Positions 33,896 to 42,938 of a DNA stretch of 64,000 nt are shown one piece after another (position 1 is the first letter of the stretch; each line of letters opens with the position of its first letter). The stretch is from an uncultured Lachnospiraceae bacterium (GTDB lineage Bacteria; Bacillota; Clostridia; Lachnospirales; Lachnospiraceae), in the NCBI GenBank assembly GCA_947382625.1, contig CANDAG010000015.1:1-64000 (forward strand), given 5' to 3'. The translations under genes and the position numbers were made by a program. The notes beneath the pieces were generated by a model. It was not told the DNA's origin. It searched no databases and was given only the letters and a program-made list of their open reading frames with translations.

Positions 33896-35392
33896 ATGAT
33901 GAAAATTATTACAGATCAGATGAATACGATTGGTCAGAGAAGCCCCATGATATACGGACAGTTTATTGAGCACTTTCACCGACAGATATATGGGGGAATT
34001 TACGATCCGGGAAACAGCCTGTCCGATGAGGAGGGATTCAGAAAGGACGTATTGGAGGCTTTGAGAGCAATCCATGTTCCGATCATCCGCTGGCCAGGGG
34101 GATGTTTTGTATCTTCCTACCACTGGAAGGATGGGGTTGGGCAGGTAAGGGTACCGTATTTTGATAAGGCGTGGCGGGTGGAAGAATCAAATGCGTTCGG
34201 AACAGATGAATTTATTTCTTATTGCAGGAAGCTGGGGTGCGAGCCGTATATCTGCACAAACGCAGGAACCGGAACGGCGGAGGAGATGAGCGACTGGGTG
34301 GAATACTGCAATCTGGAATCGGAGGGGCGGTATGCCGGATGGCGTATCCAAAACGGAAACCCGGAGCCATACCGGGTGAAGTATTGGAGTATAGGGAATG
34401 AGAATTACGGCAGCTGGGAGATTGGCGCCAAATCCGCGGAGGAATGGGGAAGACTGGTGACGGAAGCGGCAAAGATGATGAAGCATGTTGATCCTTTGAT
34501 TGAATTATCTGCCGCCGCGTTGACGGATCTGGACTGGAACATCAATTTACTGAGACAAAGTGGTCAGTTCCTTGACTGGATTTCCATTCATCAGTACTGG
34601 GACCAGATACATGAAACGAATAAACCGGCAGATTACCCGGCGGTTCTGGCTTTTGCCAATCATACCGAGGATGCAATCCGAAAAGTGAAAGGATTGCTCA
34701 TGGCTATGGGACTGGAAAAAAGGATCAAAATCGCTTTTGACGAATGGAATCTGAAGGAGTGGTATCATCCAAAGGTACATACGATCGAACAGGGAGTTTC
34801 CAAGGAGGAGTACTTATCTCCCAGGGATGGAAACGACGATAATTCTCTTTATACGATGGGGGATGCTGTTTTCACAGCCTGTTTCTTAAATGCGCTGAAC
34901 CGAAACTGTGATGTTGTAGGAATGGCGAACTTTGCACCGATGATCAACACGCGGGGATGTATTTTTACATATCCTGACGGGATCGTACTTAGGAGCACAT
35001 ATCATGTCTTTTATCTGTATACCAACTATATGGGAGATATTGTTAAGAATGCCAACTGCCTTGAAATGGAGAAGATTACGGTATACAACCACAAGGGGGA
35101 AGAGGAAACGGTGGACATGCTTGATGTTTGCGTGACTGAATTCAGCGCCGGACCGGGAATGGCGGTGGCGGTTGTGAATAAATCTCCGGAGGACTTTGTC
35201 GAGGTACAGTTTGGTTTTGAGGCTGACGGGGCGGTAAAAGGCTACTATATTTGCGGAAAAAACATTTCTTCCTATAATGATATTGCGCATGCGGATGTCT
35301 CTGTCCTGGAAGAAGATCTGGGTATTTACAAAAAAGACATGACGGTCAGACTCAGACCACACTCTGTTGAAATCTTCAGGATTGGCTGCTGA
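33896..35392 (+). CDS. Alpha-L-arabinofuranosidase, GH51
   Basis: A 498-residue intracellular GH51 enzyme that removes terminal arabinofuranose from arabinan or arabinoxylan oligosaccharides. Family landmarks are YGQFIEHFHRQIYGGIYDP, IIRWPGGCFVSSYHWKDGVG, acid/base E169 in SIGNENYGSWE and nucleophile E283 in IAFDEWNLKEW. It has the standard TIM-barrel plus C-terminal beta domain length and no signal peptide. ATG 33896 or 33899 both fit the AAGGAG site. Confidence 0.95.
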   Translation: MMKIITDQMNTIGQRSPMIYGQFIEHFHRQIYGGIYDPGNSLSDEEGFRKDVLEALRAIHVPIIRWPGGCFVSSYHWKDGVGQVRVPYFDKAWRVEESNAFGTDEFISYCRKLGCEPYICTNAGTGTAEEMSDWVEYCNLESEGRYAGWRIQNGNPEPYRVKYWSIGNENYGSWEIGAKSAEEWGRLVTEAAKMMKHVDPLIELSAAALTDLDWNINLLRQSGQFLDWISIHQYWDQIHETNKPADYPAVLAFANHTEDAIRKVKGLLMAMGLEKRIKIAFDEWNLKEWYHPKVHTIEQGVSKEEYLSPRDGNDDNSLYTMGDAVFTACFLNALNRNCDVVGMANFAPMINTRGCIFTYPDGIVLRSTYHVFYLYTNYMGDIVKNANCLEMEKITVYNHKGEEETVDMLDVCVTEFSAGPGMAVAVVNKSPEDFVEVQFGFEADGAVKGYYICGKNISSYNDIAHADVSVLEEDLGIYKKDMTVRLRPHSVEIFRIGC

Positions 35393-35422
35393 CAGAAGGA
35401 AGGATACTATATTATCGGGGAG

Positions 35423-35479
35423 CCCCTGTAATTTTGGTGCTGCAAACAGAGAATGGCAGCAGAACCAATTTTACAGGGG
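35423..35479 (+). repeat. Long imperfect hairpin after the GH51 gene
   Basis: CCCCTGTAATTTTGGTGCTGC faces a near-complementary arm ending TTTTACAGGGG, with a ~12-base loop. No strong T tract follows, so it may be a weak terminator, an mRNA stabiliser or a mobile palindrome. The rest of 35393-35598 shows nothing else I can name. Confidence 0.5.
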
Positions 35480-35598
35480 TATTTCTGTAACTTGAGGCTT
35501 TGAAAGTGCACCTTGGCTTTTAAGTCATTGCACAGGAAGGAGAATCTGATACAATACAATAAAATGAAGTAAAACCGTCAGAAAGGACAGGTAAAGGA

Positions 35599-36054
35599 AT
35601 GAAGCTTACAATGAGCAGAATTTCCCAGGGAGAAGATGAGGTGATCATCAGATACCGCCGGATGAACGGACAGATAGAGGCAATTGCGCAGATGGTGCAG
35701 GGCCTTGGGCAGAAGATCAGCGCTTTTTCCGGGGATCAGACACTTCTTTTGGTTCCTGAGGACATTTTATATCTGGAAAGTGTGGATGGAACCACCTATG
35801 CGTATCTCACAGACCAGGTTCTGCGGGTTCGGATCAGTCTTTGGGAGGCGGCAGCAGTATTTGAGGGCAGAGGCTTTTTCCGATGCTCCAAGTCCATGGT
35901 ACTCAATCTGTATAAGATCAGCCATTTGAAGAGCGAGTCAGGGAGCCGTATCCGTGCGACTATGGAAAACGGGGAACAGGTGATGATATCCAGAAGGTAT
36001 GCCAAAAGCCTTCGGCAGAGATTGAAAGGGGGCTCAGAGGATGACGGGGAATAA
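35599..36054 (+). CDS. LytTR-domain DNA-binding regulator (no receiver)
   Basis: 151 residues. A short N-terminal region is followed by a LytTR domain from ~45 (VPEDILYLESVDGTTYAYLT ... FFRCSKSMVLNLYKISHL). Such stand-alone LytTR proteins usually precede a DUF3021 membrane protein and control an adjacent transporter. It overlaps the next gene by 14 bases. It probably autoregulates this four-gene operon. Confidence 0.9.
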   Translation: MKLTMSRISQGEDEVIIRYRRMNGQIEAIAQMVQGLGQKISAFSGDQTLLLVPEDILYLESVDGTTYAYLTDQVLRVRISLWEAAAVFEGRGFFRCSKSMVLNLYKISHLKSESGSRIRATMENGEQVMISRRYAKSLRQRLKGGSEDDGE

Positions 36055-36526
36055 AAGATGGGAGAGCTTTAAAAAGCTTCTGAGCAGGGAGATCCTGATC
36101 GAGTATAAGGCATGCCTGTATTTCTGCTGTATTATATTTTTCTATTTTGTTTATCTGCTGTGCAGGAGAACATATCTGGCAAGTGTTGTGTTTCTCTTTG
36201 AGATGATACTCACCGCCTATGCAGCAGGTTATGTGCAGGTTTATCTGTTCCATAATTCTGACGAGGCGGAGCAGCTTGAGAAAAAAGATATTCTGGGTAT
36301 TCTTTTTTGCACATTTTTGTACGGAGGGGTTTCCTACGGGTTTGCATGGTTTGGCAGAAGCATTATTGCAACGTTGCTGTTTCTGGTTTATATGCTGTTC
36401 GTCCACTACTGTGTTTATCTGCTCAATAAGATCAAGCGGGCGATCGATACGGAAAATCTGAATAGGATGCTGACGGAGTTCAAAAAGGATAATCCTGCTC
36501 AAAGAGAGAAAGGGGAGACATTATGA
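36041..36526 (+). CDS. DUF3021-family membrane protein
   Basis: 161 residues with four hydrophobic spans (YFCCIIFFYFVYLL; VVFLFEMILTAYAAG; GILFCTFLYGG; TLLFLVYMLFVHYCVYLL) and a basic tail. DUF3021 proteins are paired with LytTR regulators and are thought to modulate them at the membrane. It overlaps the gene upstream by 14 bases and the ABC ATPase gene downstream by 4 (ATGA). Confidence 0.85.
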   Translation: MTGNKRWESFKKLLSREILIEYKACLYFCCIIFFYFVYLLCRRTYLASVVFLFEMILTAYAAGYVQVYLFHNSDEAEQLEKKDILGILFCTFLYGGVSYGFAWFGRSIIATLLFLVYMLFVHYCVYLLNKIKRAIDTENLNRMLTEFKKDNPAQREKGETL

Positions 36527-37404
36527 AAGAAACGGCAGAAAATAAGTCAGAAAATGCGATTGAGATCAAACATCTCACCAAGTCCTATGGAAAACACAGA
36601 GGTGTCAGGGATATTTCCCTGGAAGTGAAGGCCGGGGATATTTTCGGATTTTTGGGGCCTAATGGGGCAGGAAAATCCACCACGATCCGAAGCATGCTAG
36701 GGCTGATTCGTTTTCAGGCGGGGGAGATAAGGCTCCTTGGGATGGAGACCGGCGCCCGACAGAAGGAAATTTTAAGCCAGGTAGGATATATGCCTTCGGA
36801 AGCTATGTTTTACCCATCCATGAAGGTAAAGGACGTGATCCGTTTGGCCGCCCGGTCCAGAAGGAAGGACTGCGGAAAGGAAGCAGAGAGGCTTTGCGGG
36901 CTTTTGCATGTGGACGGAGAGCGGAAGATAGAGGAGCTTTCTCTTGGAAACCGCAAGAAGGTCGGTATTGTGTGTGCCATGCAGCACCGGCCAAAGCTTT
37001 TGATCCTGGATGAACCTACCTCCGGGCTGGATCCTCTGATGCAGGAGGTGTTTTTTGGGCTGCTTCTGGAATATAACCGTCAGGGGACTACCTGCTTTTT
37101 GTCCTCCCATGTACTTTCCGAGGTGAAGACCTACTGTAAAAACGCCGCGATCATAAAAGAGGGAACCATTTTGAGAACAGATACGGTGGAGAATCTCGCC
37201 AAATCCGACCTGCGGCTGGTAAGGCTTAAGGAGGATGGAGAGATCAGGGAATTTTCGTACACCGGGGATATGAAGGATCTGGTTGCGAATCTGGCGGGAA
37301 GAAATGTGGAGGATTTGCTGATAGAGGAGCCTTCACTGGAAGAGCTTTTCATACATTATTATGAGCAAGGGGCAGATTCAAGTAACTATGAAGCCGAAGA
37401 CTGA
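36523..37404 (+). CDS. ABC transporter ATPase (ABC-2 exporter)
   Basis: 293 residues with Walker A FLGPNGAGKSTTIRSMLG, an LSLGNRKKVGIVCA signature in place of LSGGQ, Walker B LLILDEPTSGLDP and the H-loop SSHVLSEV. It partners with the permease encoded 65 bases downstream. The last ~11 residues (GADSSNYEAED) and stop codon come from a remnant of repeat A. The family would normally end near LFIHYYE. Confidence 0.92.
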   Translation: MKETAENKSENAIEIKHLTKSYGKHRGVRDISLEVKAGDIFGFLGPNGAGKSTTIRSMLGLIRFQAGEIRLLGMETGARQKEILSQVGYMPSEAMFYPSMKVKDVIRLAARSRRKDCGKEAERLCGLLHVDGERKIEELSLGNRKKVGIVCAMQHRPKLLILDEPTSGLDPLMQEVFFGLLLEYNRQGTTCFLSSHVLSEVKTYCKNAAIIKEGTILRTDTVENLAKSDLRLVRLKEDGEIREFSYTGDMKDLVANLAGRNVEDLLIEEPSLEELFIHYYEQGADSSNYEAED

Positions 37405-37415
37405 ATATCAGTTAC
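37370..37415 (-). repeat. Repeat family A, terminal part
   Basis: GGGCAGATTCAAGTAACTAT followed by GAAGCCGAAGACTGAATA matches the right part of the copy at 63528-63670, with a 3-base insertion before GTTAC. It provides the stop of the ABC ATPase gene. Confidence 0.75.
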
Positions 37416-37469
37416 TTGAAGTCCGGCCTGTTCTGGCTGTGACGTATCAGGAATGGGGGAAGAGGCAAA

Positions 37470-38327
37470 ATGGTTTTATTAAGACATGAATTAAGGATAA
37501 ACTTAAAGTCATTGCTTTTGTGGTCAGTCTGTGTGGGATTCACCTGCTTTGGCTGCATCTGGCTGTTCGGAGGTCTGGAGGAGTCTATGGGGCAGATGGC
37601 GGAGGCTTATGGGCAGATGGGCGCCTTTTCTGCGGCGTTGGGGCTTGATCGGATCAGCGTCAGTACTATGGAAGGGTTTTATGCCACGGAGGTTGCTCTG
37701 ATCTATGCAGTCGGTGGGGCAATGTTTGGAGCTATGACAGGAGCCTGCATGCTGGCAAAGGAAGAAGAAGGGCATACGTCCGAATTTTTAAATACCCTGC
37801 CCCTTGGCAGAGGCTATATTGTGCTCTGGAAGCTTTTGTCTGTGGCCGTGCTGATCGTGTTGTTTAATTTGATCTGCATTGTCTGGGAGCTGGCGGGTTT
37901 TGAACTGGCAGGGGAGGCCTTGCAGAAAGCGGAGCAGATACAGGATTCAGTGACAGGAACAAAGGATGCAGCCTGTTTCTTTACACAGGATTTTGTGCGG
38001 AATCTGGCGCTGTTCCACGGAGCCCAGCTCCTGCTGCATCTGGAGGTAGGAAGTGTCTGTTTCCTTTTATCGGCTTTTTGCAGAAAAAAGCCGACAGGAG
38101 CGGCGCTGGGATTTGCAATATTATTGTATGTGGCAGATTTAATGTGCCGAATGATACCTGATCTGGAAAAACTGAAATATGTGACGCCTTATTATTTTTC
38201 CAATGGGACAGACATTTTTACCAGCGGACGGGTGGAAAACGGGCTGGTGGTGACAGGCATACTGGTGCTGGCAGCAGCGGTGCTGGGGGCATTTGTGGTT
38301 TACAGGAAAAAAGATCTGGCAGCCTGA
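37470..38327 (+). CDS. ABC-2 type permease
   Basis: 285 residues, six predicted membrane spans. The segment AKEEEGHTSEFLNTLPLGRG is typical of ABC-2 permeases of the antibiotic/lipid export type. It ends the operon LytTR-DUF3021-ATPase-permease and is followed by a terminator. The cargo is not evident; peptide antibiotic or lipid export is usual for such sets. Confidence 0.87.
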   Translation: MVLLRHELRINLKSLLLWSVCVGFTCFGCIWLFGGLEESMGQMAEAYGQMGAFSAALGLDRISVSTMEGFYATEVALIYAVGGAMFGAMTGACMLAKEEEGHTSEFLNTLPLGRGYIVLWKLLSVAVLIVLFNLICIVWELAGFELAGEALQKAEQIQDSVTGTKDAACFFTQDFVRNLALFHGAQLLLHLEVGSVCFLLSAFCRKKPTGAALGFAILLYVADLMCRMIPDLEKLKYVTPYYFSNGTDIFTSGRVENGLVVTGILVLAAAVLGAFVVYRKKDLAA

Positions 38328-38350
38328 AATAGTTTCAAATTATTTTATTT

Positions 38351-38380
38351 TATCCGCGCATGAAAATTGCGCGGATTTTT
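38351..38380 (+). terminator. Intrinsic terminator of the ABC-2 operon
   Basis: ATCCGCGCA pairs perfectly with TGCGCGGAT around TGAAAAT, followed by TTTTT. Confidence 0.92.
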
Positions 38381-38505
38381 GCATATTTCCCTTGAAAAAG
38401 AACATACTGCTTTTAGGTATTGGTGCGTGGATTCAGACAGGAACATAAATTTTGCGCATCCACAGGGCAGAGCTTTACGGGCTGCGGAAGGAAGGGAGAT
38501 TTTTT

Positions 38506-39714
38506 ATGGAAGAAAAAACAGCGGACTGCAGGTTGCGCGGGCAGGCCTTGGATTTAATAAAAAACGGCGGATATTATGGGATCCGGCTGGAGAGCATCGG
38601 CGGCCTGGGGGCGAATCTGTGCGGGAAAATGCTGGGAGAATTAGGGGTAAAATATCTGGATCTGAACAGTGTCAGCTTTTCCAGCTATGGGTCGGAAAAA
38701 ACAGGGACGCCGGTGAAGGGCTTTGTCCGGTACTGCCGAAAGGACAGGGAGATCAGGATCCATTCGCCTATTCTTTCCCCTGATCTGCTGGTAGTGTTTC
38801 ATCAGGCGTTGTTAAAGGATGGAAATGCGTGGGCCGGATCTGATCAAAACACAGACGTGATCCTGGGCTTAGAGGATGGGCAGGAGCCTTCCGGGGAGGT
38901 TTTTCCGGTCAGGGTCAAAAGGCTTTATGGAGTCCATGCCCAGAGGATCGCCATGGAAACCCATTCCCGGATCAATGTGGTGATGCTGGGAGCTATCGCA
39001 AGAGTCATGGGTCTTACTTCCCTTGAATATGTGGACAGGATCTGTGCGGATACATTGGGAAAAAAATACCCGGATGCTCTGGAGGGGAATCTGAAGGGGA
39101 TCCGGCGGGGATATGAGGAGATAAGAGAACTTTCTCAGGACGGTACAGGAGAAGCTGCAAAAAGAGCCGTGGAAGGAGCCAGAGCGGGTTCCGCAGAGAA
39201 TGCCGCGGAAGAAGCAGCGACGGGTATAAAGGCGCTGCAGAGCTTTGGCAAAGCTCCGGGAAGAGAACGGCCCGGGGAATGGGACTATGCTACAGCACCG
39301 ATAGGCGGCATCAATCCCAATTTTGGAAACACGGTTATTTCCGATCTGTCTCCCTCAAGGCAGGGCTATATCCCTGTTTTTATCAAGGAAAGATGCATTA
39401 ACTGCGGCATGTGTGACTCAACCTGTCCGGACATGGTGTTCCAGTTTGCAAAAGGGGAATATAGGGGCAGGGAGATGATGGTGAACCGGGGACTGGATTA
39501 TTATCACTGCAAGGGGTGTCTTCGGTGTGTGGATGTCTGTCCGGTAAATGCTCTGGTACGCGGCCTGGAGGCTGAGCACCCAAAGAAGGAGTTTTTCCTT
39601 CCCAACCAGGAGCTTTTGCGCACGCCGGAGTATTATGAGAAAGCCGGAGCCGACGGGTATGTCACATCAGAATCCTATCTGACAGAAAAGAGAATGGAAG
39701 GCGGGGAAGTGTAA
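38506..39714 (+). CDS. 2-oxoacid:ferredoxin oxidoreductase, gamma domain fused to 2[4Fe-4S] ferredoxin
   Basis: 402 residues. Residues ~1-190 are the gamma (POR) domain (GYYGIRLESIGGLGANLCGK). An Ala/Glu-rich linker follows (~190-265). The C-terminal ferredoxin-like domain has CINCGMCDSTCPD and CKGCLRCVDVCPV. ATG 38506 follows GGAAGGGAG; an ORF extends further upstream. Together with the next gene it makes a complete CoA-acylating oxidoreductase. Fusion of gamma with ferredoxin is not the most common arrangement. The stop and next start overlap (TAATG). Confidence 0.88.
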   Translation: MEEKTADCRLRGQALDLIKNGGYYGIRLESIGGLGANLCGKMLGELGVKYLDLNSVSFSSYGSEKTGTPVKGFVRYCRKDREIRIHSPILSPDLLVVFHQALLKDGNAWAGSDQNTDVILGLEDGQEPSGEVFPVRVKRLYGVHAQRIAMETHSRINVVMLGAIARVMGLTSLEYVDRICADTLGKKYPDALEGNLKGIRRGYEEIRELSQDGTGEAAKRAVEGARAGSAENAAEEAATGIKALQSFGKAPGRERPGEWDYATAPIGGINPNFGNTVISDLSPSRQGYIPVFIKERCINCGMCDSTCPDMVFQFAKGEYRGREMMVNRGLDYYHCKGCLRCVDVCPVNALVRGLEAEHPKKEFFLPNQELLRTPEYYEKAGADGYVTSESYLTEKRMEGGEV

Positions 39715-41969
39715 TGGAAAAGCAGATCATAGAATATGCCAGCGGAAATGAGATGGCAGCCCTTGCCATCAGACAGATCGGGTACGACCTGATGGGGTAT
39801 TATCCCATCACCCCTTCCACTCAGATCGCGGAAGGGCTGGACGCCATGCGTGCGAACGGGGAAACAGATCTGATCATGATCGCAGCGGAAGGGGAGCACA
39901 GTGCGGCGGGTATCTGTTATGGTGCAGCGGTAGGCGGCGGCAGGGTGATCAACGCTACCAGCGCCAACGGTCTTTTGTATGCCATCGAACAGTTTCCTGT
40001 GCAGTCCGGGACCCGCTATCCCATGGTCATGAATGTGGTGTGCCGCACCATATCAGGGCCATTGTCCATTAAGGGTGACCACAGCGACATTATGTTCATG
40101 CTGAACGCAGGCTGGCCCATCCTTTTTGCCCATGGGGTGCAGGCGGTATATGACTTTAATATCATTGCCCTGAAGCTGGCAGAGGCGGTGCGGCTGCCGG
40201 TGATCGTGGCTTACGACGGATTTTTTACCAGCCATCAAAAGAGAAGGTGCATGCGGTTTGAACGGGAAGAGGCGGTGCGGGAATTTCTGGGAGAAAAGAA
40301 GGAGGAATACCCGTTTCTGGATCTTGAGCATCCCATCACGGTGGGCTCTTATATGAATGAGCCGGATCTGATCAACAACAGATACCAGCTTCATCTTGCA
40401 ATGGCAGAGGCGGACAGACTGCTTCCGGAGCTTTTTGCAGAATATAAAGAGCTGTCCGGACGAAGCTATGAAGGCGTGGAGAGTTACTGCTGTGAGGATG
40501 CACAAACCATCCTTATCCTTCTGGGTTCCTCCTATGAAACAGCATTAGATGCCATAGATCAGCTGCGCGGGGAAGGAAGACGGGTGGGTGCGGTTACCAT
40601 ACAAGTGCTCCGGCCTTTTCCGGCAGAAGAGCTTTTTGACTGCTGCAAACACGCAGAAAATCTTCTGGTAGCGGACAGACAGGACAGCTATGGCGCAGGA
40701 GGCGGCAACCTTTCTCTGGAGGTGCGCTCGGCAATCCAGAGATTTGGCGGCAGGGCGCGGATCAAAAGCCTGGTTTACGGCCTTGGGGGAAAGGATTTCT
40801 TCGCGGAGGACGCCGTCAGAATGTTTGCATGGGCAGAGGATCCTGATACGCCGGATTTTGAATATTATGGGGTGACGCCGGGAGAGGCCGCCGCGCCAAA
40901 AGCGTCAGATACGGCCTCCGCTCAAGGAGAGGGACAGTTCTTTGCACCCTTGTCACCGGAACGGACGAGGCTTGGCCTCATTCAGGTGAAAGAAACGGAG
41001 GACGGAAAAGTCACGGTAAGCGGAAACAGCTTAAATGCTACCGCCGCTGTTCCCAAACGGCTTGCCCCCGGACATGGGGCCTGTCCAGGCTGCGGCATTC
41101 CGGTGAATCTGAACCTTTTGCTGCGTGCCATTGAAGATCCGGTGGTGCTGCTTTTTCAGACCGGCTGCGGAATGATCGTGACCACGCCCTATCCCCGCAC
41201 CAGCTTTAAGGTGCCTTATCTGCATAACCTTTTTCAGAATGGAGCAGCAACCTTAAGCGGTCTTGCGGAAATCTGCCGCAGGAAGCAGGAAAAGGGAGAA
41301 ATCCCTGCCGGTGATATTATTTTTATCATGGTAAGCGGTGACGGGGGAATGGATATCGGCATGGGTTCCGCTTTAGGAACCGCCCTTCGGAATCACAGAT
41401 TGATCCTGTTTGAGTATGATAACGGCGGTTATATGAACACAGGCTATCAGCTCTCCTATTCCACGCCCAAAGGGGCCAGAAGCGCCACTTCCCACGTAGG
41501 CAAGGAGCAATATGGAAAAACCTTTTTCCATAAGGATATGCCTCAGATCATGGCGGCCACGGGAATCCCCTACGTGGCAACTATGGCGGAATCCAATCCC
41601 ACGGACTTTATGGCAAAGGCGGCAAAGGCGGCTTACTATGCCAAAAACCATGGCACGGCCTACATCAAGGCCCTTTCTGCCTGCCCCTTGAACTGGAACG
41701 ATAAGCCGGCCACAGAACGCAAGGTGATCGAGGCCGCCGTCAATTGTTGCTATTTTCCCCTTTATGAGGTAGAGCGGGGGAAGACCGCTTTAAGCTATGA
41801 TCCCGAAAAAATGGGTAAAAAGGTGCCTGTCCTTGACTGGCTTTCCATGATGGGAAGGACAAAGCACCTGCAGAAGGAATGCTACTCTCATGTGGTGAAA
41901 AGCCTGCAGGAGGAAGTGGACAGAAGATTCCTCCGTCTGAAGGCAAGGGCGGAGAGCCCGGTATTGTAG
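39714..41969 (+). CDS. 2-oxoacid:ferredoxin oxidoreductase, alpha-beta fusion (TPP-binding)
   Basis: 751 residues. The N-terminal alpha part (~1-375) starts EYASGNEMAALAIRQIGYDL, then MGYYPITPSTQIAEGL. A ~60-residue Ala/Gly/Glu-rich linker follows. The beta part (~440-751) binds thiamine diphosphate (GHGACPGCGIPVNLN and SGDGGMDIGMGSALGTAL then NGGYMNTGYQ). It oxidises a 2-oxoacid to acyl-CoA with ferredoxin reduction. Pyruvate, branched-chain or aromatic oxoacid cannot be chosen from sequence; alpha resembles VorB/KorA. Expected to be oxygen-sensitive and cytoplasmic. Confidence 0.9.
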   Translation: MEKQIIEYASGNEMAALAIRQIGYDLMGYYPITPSTQIAEGLDAMRANGETDLIMIAAEGEHSAAGICYGAAVGGGRVINATSANGLLYAIEQFPVQSGTRYPMVMNVVCRTISGPLSIKGDHSDIMFMLNAGWPILFAHGVQAVYDFNIIALKLAEAVRLPVIVAYDGFFTSHQKRRCMRFEREEAVREFLGEKKEEYPFLDLEHPITVGSYMNEPDLINNRYQLHLAMAEADRLLPELFAEYKELSGRSYEGVESYCCEDAQTILILLGSSYETALDAIDQLRGEGRRVGAVTIQVLRPFPAEELFDCCKHAENLLVADRQDSYGAGGGNLSLEVRSAIQRFGGRARIKSLVYGLGGKDFFAEDAVRMFAWAEDPDTPDFEYYGVTPGEAAAPKASDTASAQGEGQFFAPLSPERTRLGLIQVKETEDGKVTVSGNSLNATAAVPKRLAPGHGACPGCGIPVNLNLLLRAIEDPVVLLFQTGCGMIVTTPYPRTSFKVPYLHNLFQNGAATLSGLAEICRRKQEKGEIPAGDIIFIMVSGDGGMDIGMGSALGTALRNHRLILFEYDNGGYMNTGYQLSYSTPKGARSATSHVGKEQYGKTFFHKDMPQIMAATGIPYVATMAESNPTDFMAKAAKAAYYAKNHGTAYIKALSACPLNWNDKPATERKVIEAAVNCCYFPLYEVERGKTALSYDPEKMGKKVPVLDWLSMMGRTKHLQKECYSHVVKSLQEEVDRRFLRLKARAESPVL

Positions 41970-42032
41970 AAAGCTGTAAAAATGATAAAAAATGATTTAC
42001 GTGTGTGACAGGACACACGGACAGGAGGTAAC

Positions 42033-42413
42033 ATGGAACCGATATTTTTGAAAAACAGTGAGGAAATTTTGTATTTAGTATCAGGAAAAAAGGATAATCT
42101 GAAGGGCTGTTTAAAGGAAGGCTATGGTTTTCTTGACAGCAGTACTGCAGAAGGCGCCGGAGAAAAGCATATCCCGGTGGTGGAAAAGGAGGGACGCAGG
42201 ATCACGGTGAAGGTGGGAAGCGTTTTTCACCCTATGACAGAGGAACACAGCATTGGATGGATCTTTTTGGAGACCAGCCGGGGCGGGCAGTTTTTGCGGC
42301 TTGATCCCTCAGGAGAGCCGGTAGGAGAGTTTGTGCTTCCTGAAGGAGATGAGGCGGTGGCAGCCTATGCGTACTGCAATCTTCATGGATTCTGGAAGAC
42401 GGAGATTCACTGA
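42033..42413 (+). CDS. Superoxide reductase (desulfoferrodoxin Fe-binding domain)
   Basis: 126 residues. The centre II iron site is complete: E44-K45-H46, H66 and H72 (FHPMTEEH), C115 and H118 (YCNLHGF). The N-terminal ~35 residues replace the rubredoxin-like FeCys4 domain of classical desulfoferrodoxin, so this is a one-iron (neelaredoxin-like) enzyme with an odd N-terminus. It reduces superoxide to peroxide. It may protect the oxygen-sensitive oxidoreductase encoded 63 bases upstream. Confidence 0.9.
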   Translation: MEPIFLKNSEEILYLVSGKKDNLKGCLKEGYGFLDSSTAEGAGEKHIPVVEKEGRRITVKVGSVFHPMTEEHSIGWIFLETSRGGQFLRLDPSGEPVGEFVLPEGDEAVAAYAYCNLHGFWKTEIH

Positions 42414-42478
42414 AAGCTTTCATAGACATTTGTGTCTCAGGCAGACATGGGCACAGGTTTATAAAGGAAGAGGCTGCA

Positions 42479-42621
42479 GTTACTATGAACGGCCTGACCG
42501 ACCGTTCATAGTAACGATTCGGGGCAGTATTTGAAGTTTTGCTATGCAAAAACTGCCCCTCACTCTTGTACCATGTTCTACGGACTTTGCAGCAAGTGCA
42601 AAGTCCTGGCTGAATAGTTAA
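42479..42621 (+). mobile_element. Repeat family A, diverged full-length copy
   Basis: The right half (CACTCTTG, then GGACTTTGCA/TGCAAAGTCC and GGCTGAATAGTTA) matches copy 10386-10529. The left half keeps the three-hairpin plan with different stem sequences (GTTACTATGAACGG/CCGTTCATAGTAAC and GGGGCAGT/ACTGCCCC). I could not find a clean 8-bp target duplication. Confidence 0.65.
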
Positions 42622-42662
42622 AACGGATTGCAGCCTTTCAAGGAATTTACCGTCAAAAGTGC

Positions 42663-42691
42663 TTGCAAGGATCAGATCGAAATGCTATAGT
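42663..42691 (+). promoter_or_regulatory. Putative promoter of the Rpn-type nuclease gene
   Basis: TTGCAA (42663-42668) and extended -10 TGCTATAGT (TATAGT at 42686-42691) with 17 bases between. It implies a leader of about 240 bases before ATG 42939. I see no recognisable riboswitch in it. Confidence 0.5.
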
Positions 42692-42938
42692 AAACATGTT
42701 ATCTAAAAACATTTAGACACACATTTCTGAAATCACACGAAATGAAAATCTTGAGTTCTGGCTTTTCGCCATTAATTCAAAGTAACCCATGAAAATTGTG
42801 TAACAGGCGAAAAGACCTTTTCTCCTGTTATGCAGGAAATGCTGTAGGGAAAGTCCTGTCAATGACAGCCGGATCCTTTACGGCACAAGGATGTTTCACA
42901 AAGCGCGGCATCCGCTATTACAAACAGGAGGAAAATGA

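Noticed and set aside
42479-42621. 8-bp target duplication around the diverged family A copy
   Set aside because: No matching 8-mers are found at the expected borders; GGCTGCA/TGCAGCC nearby looks like remnant hairpin arms instead.
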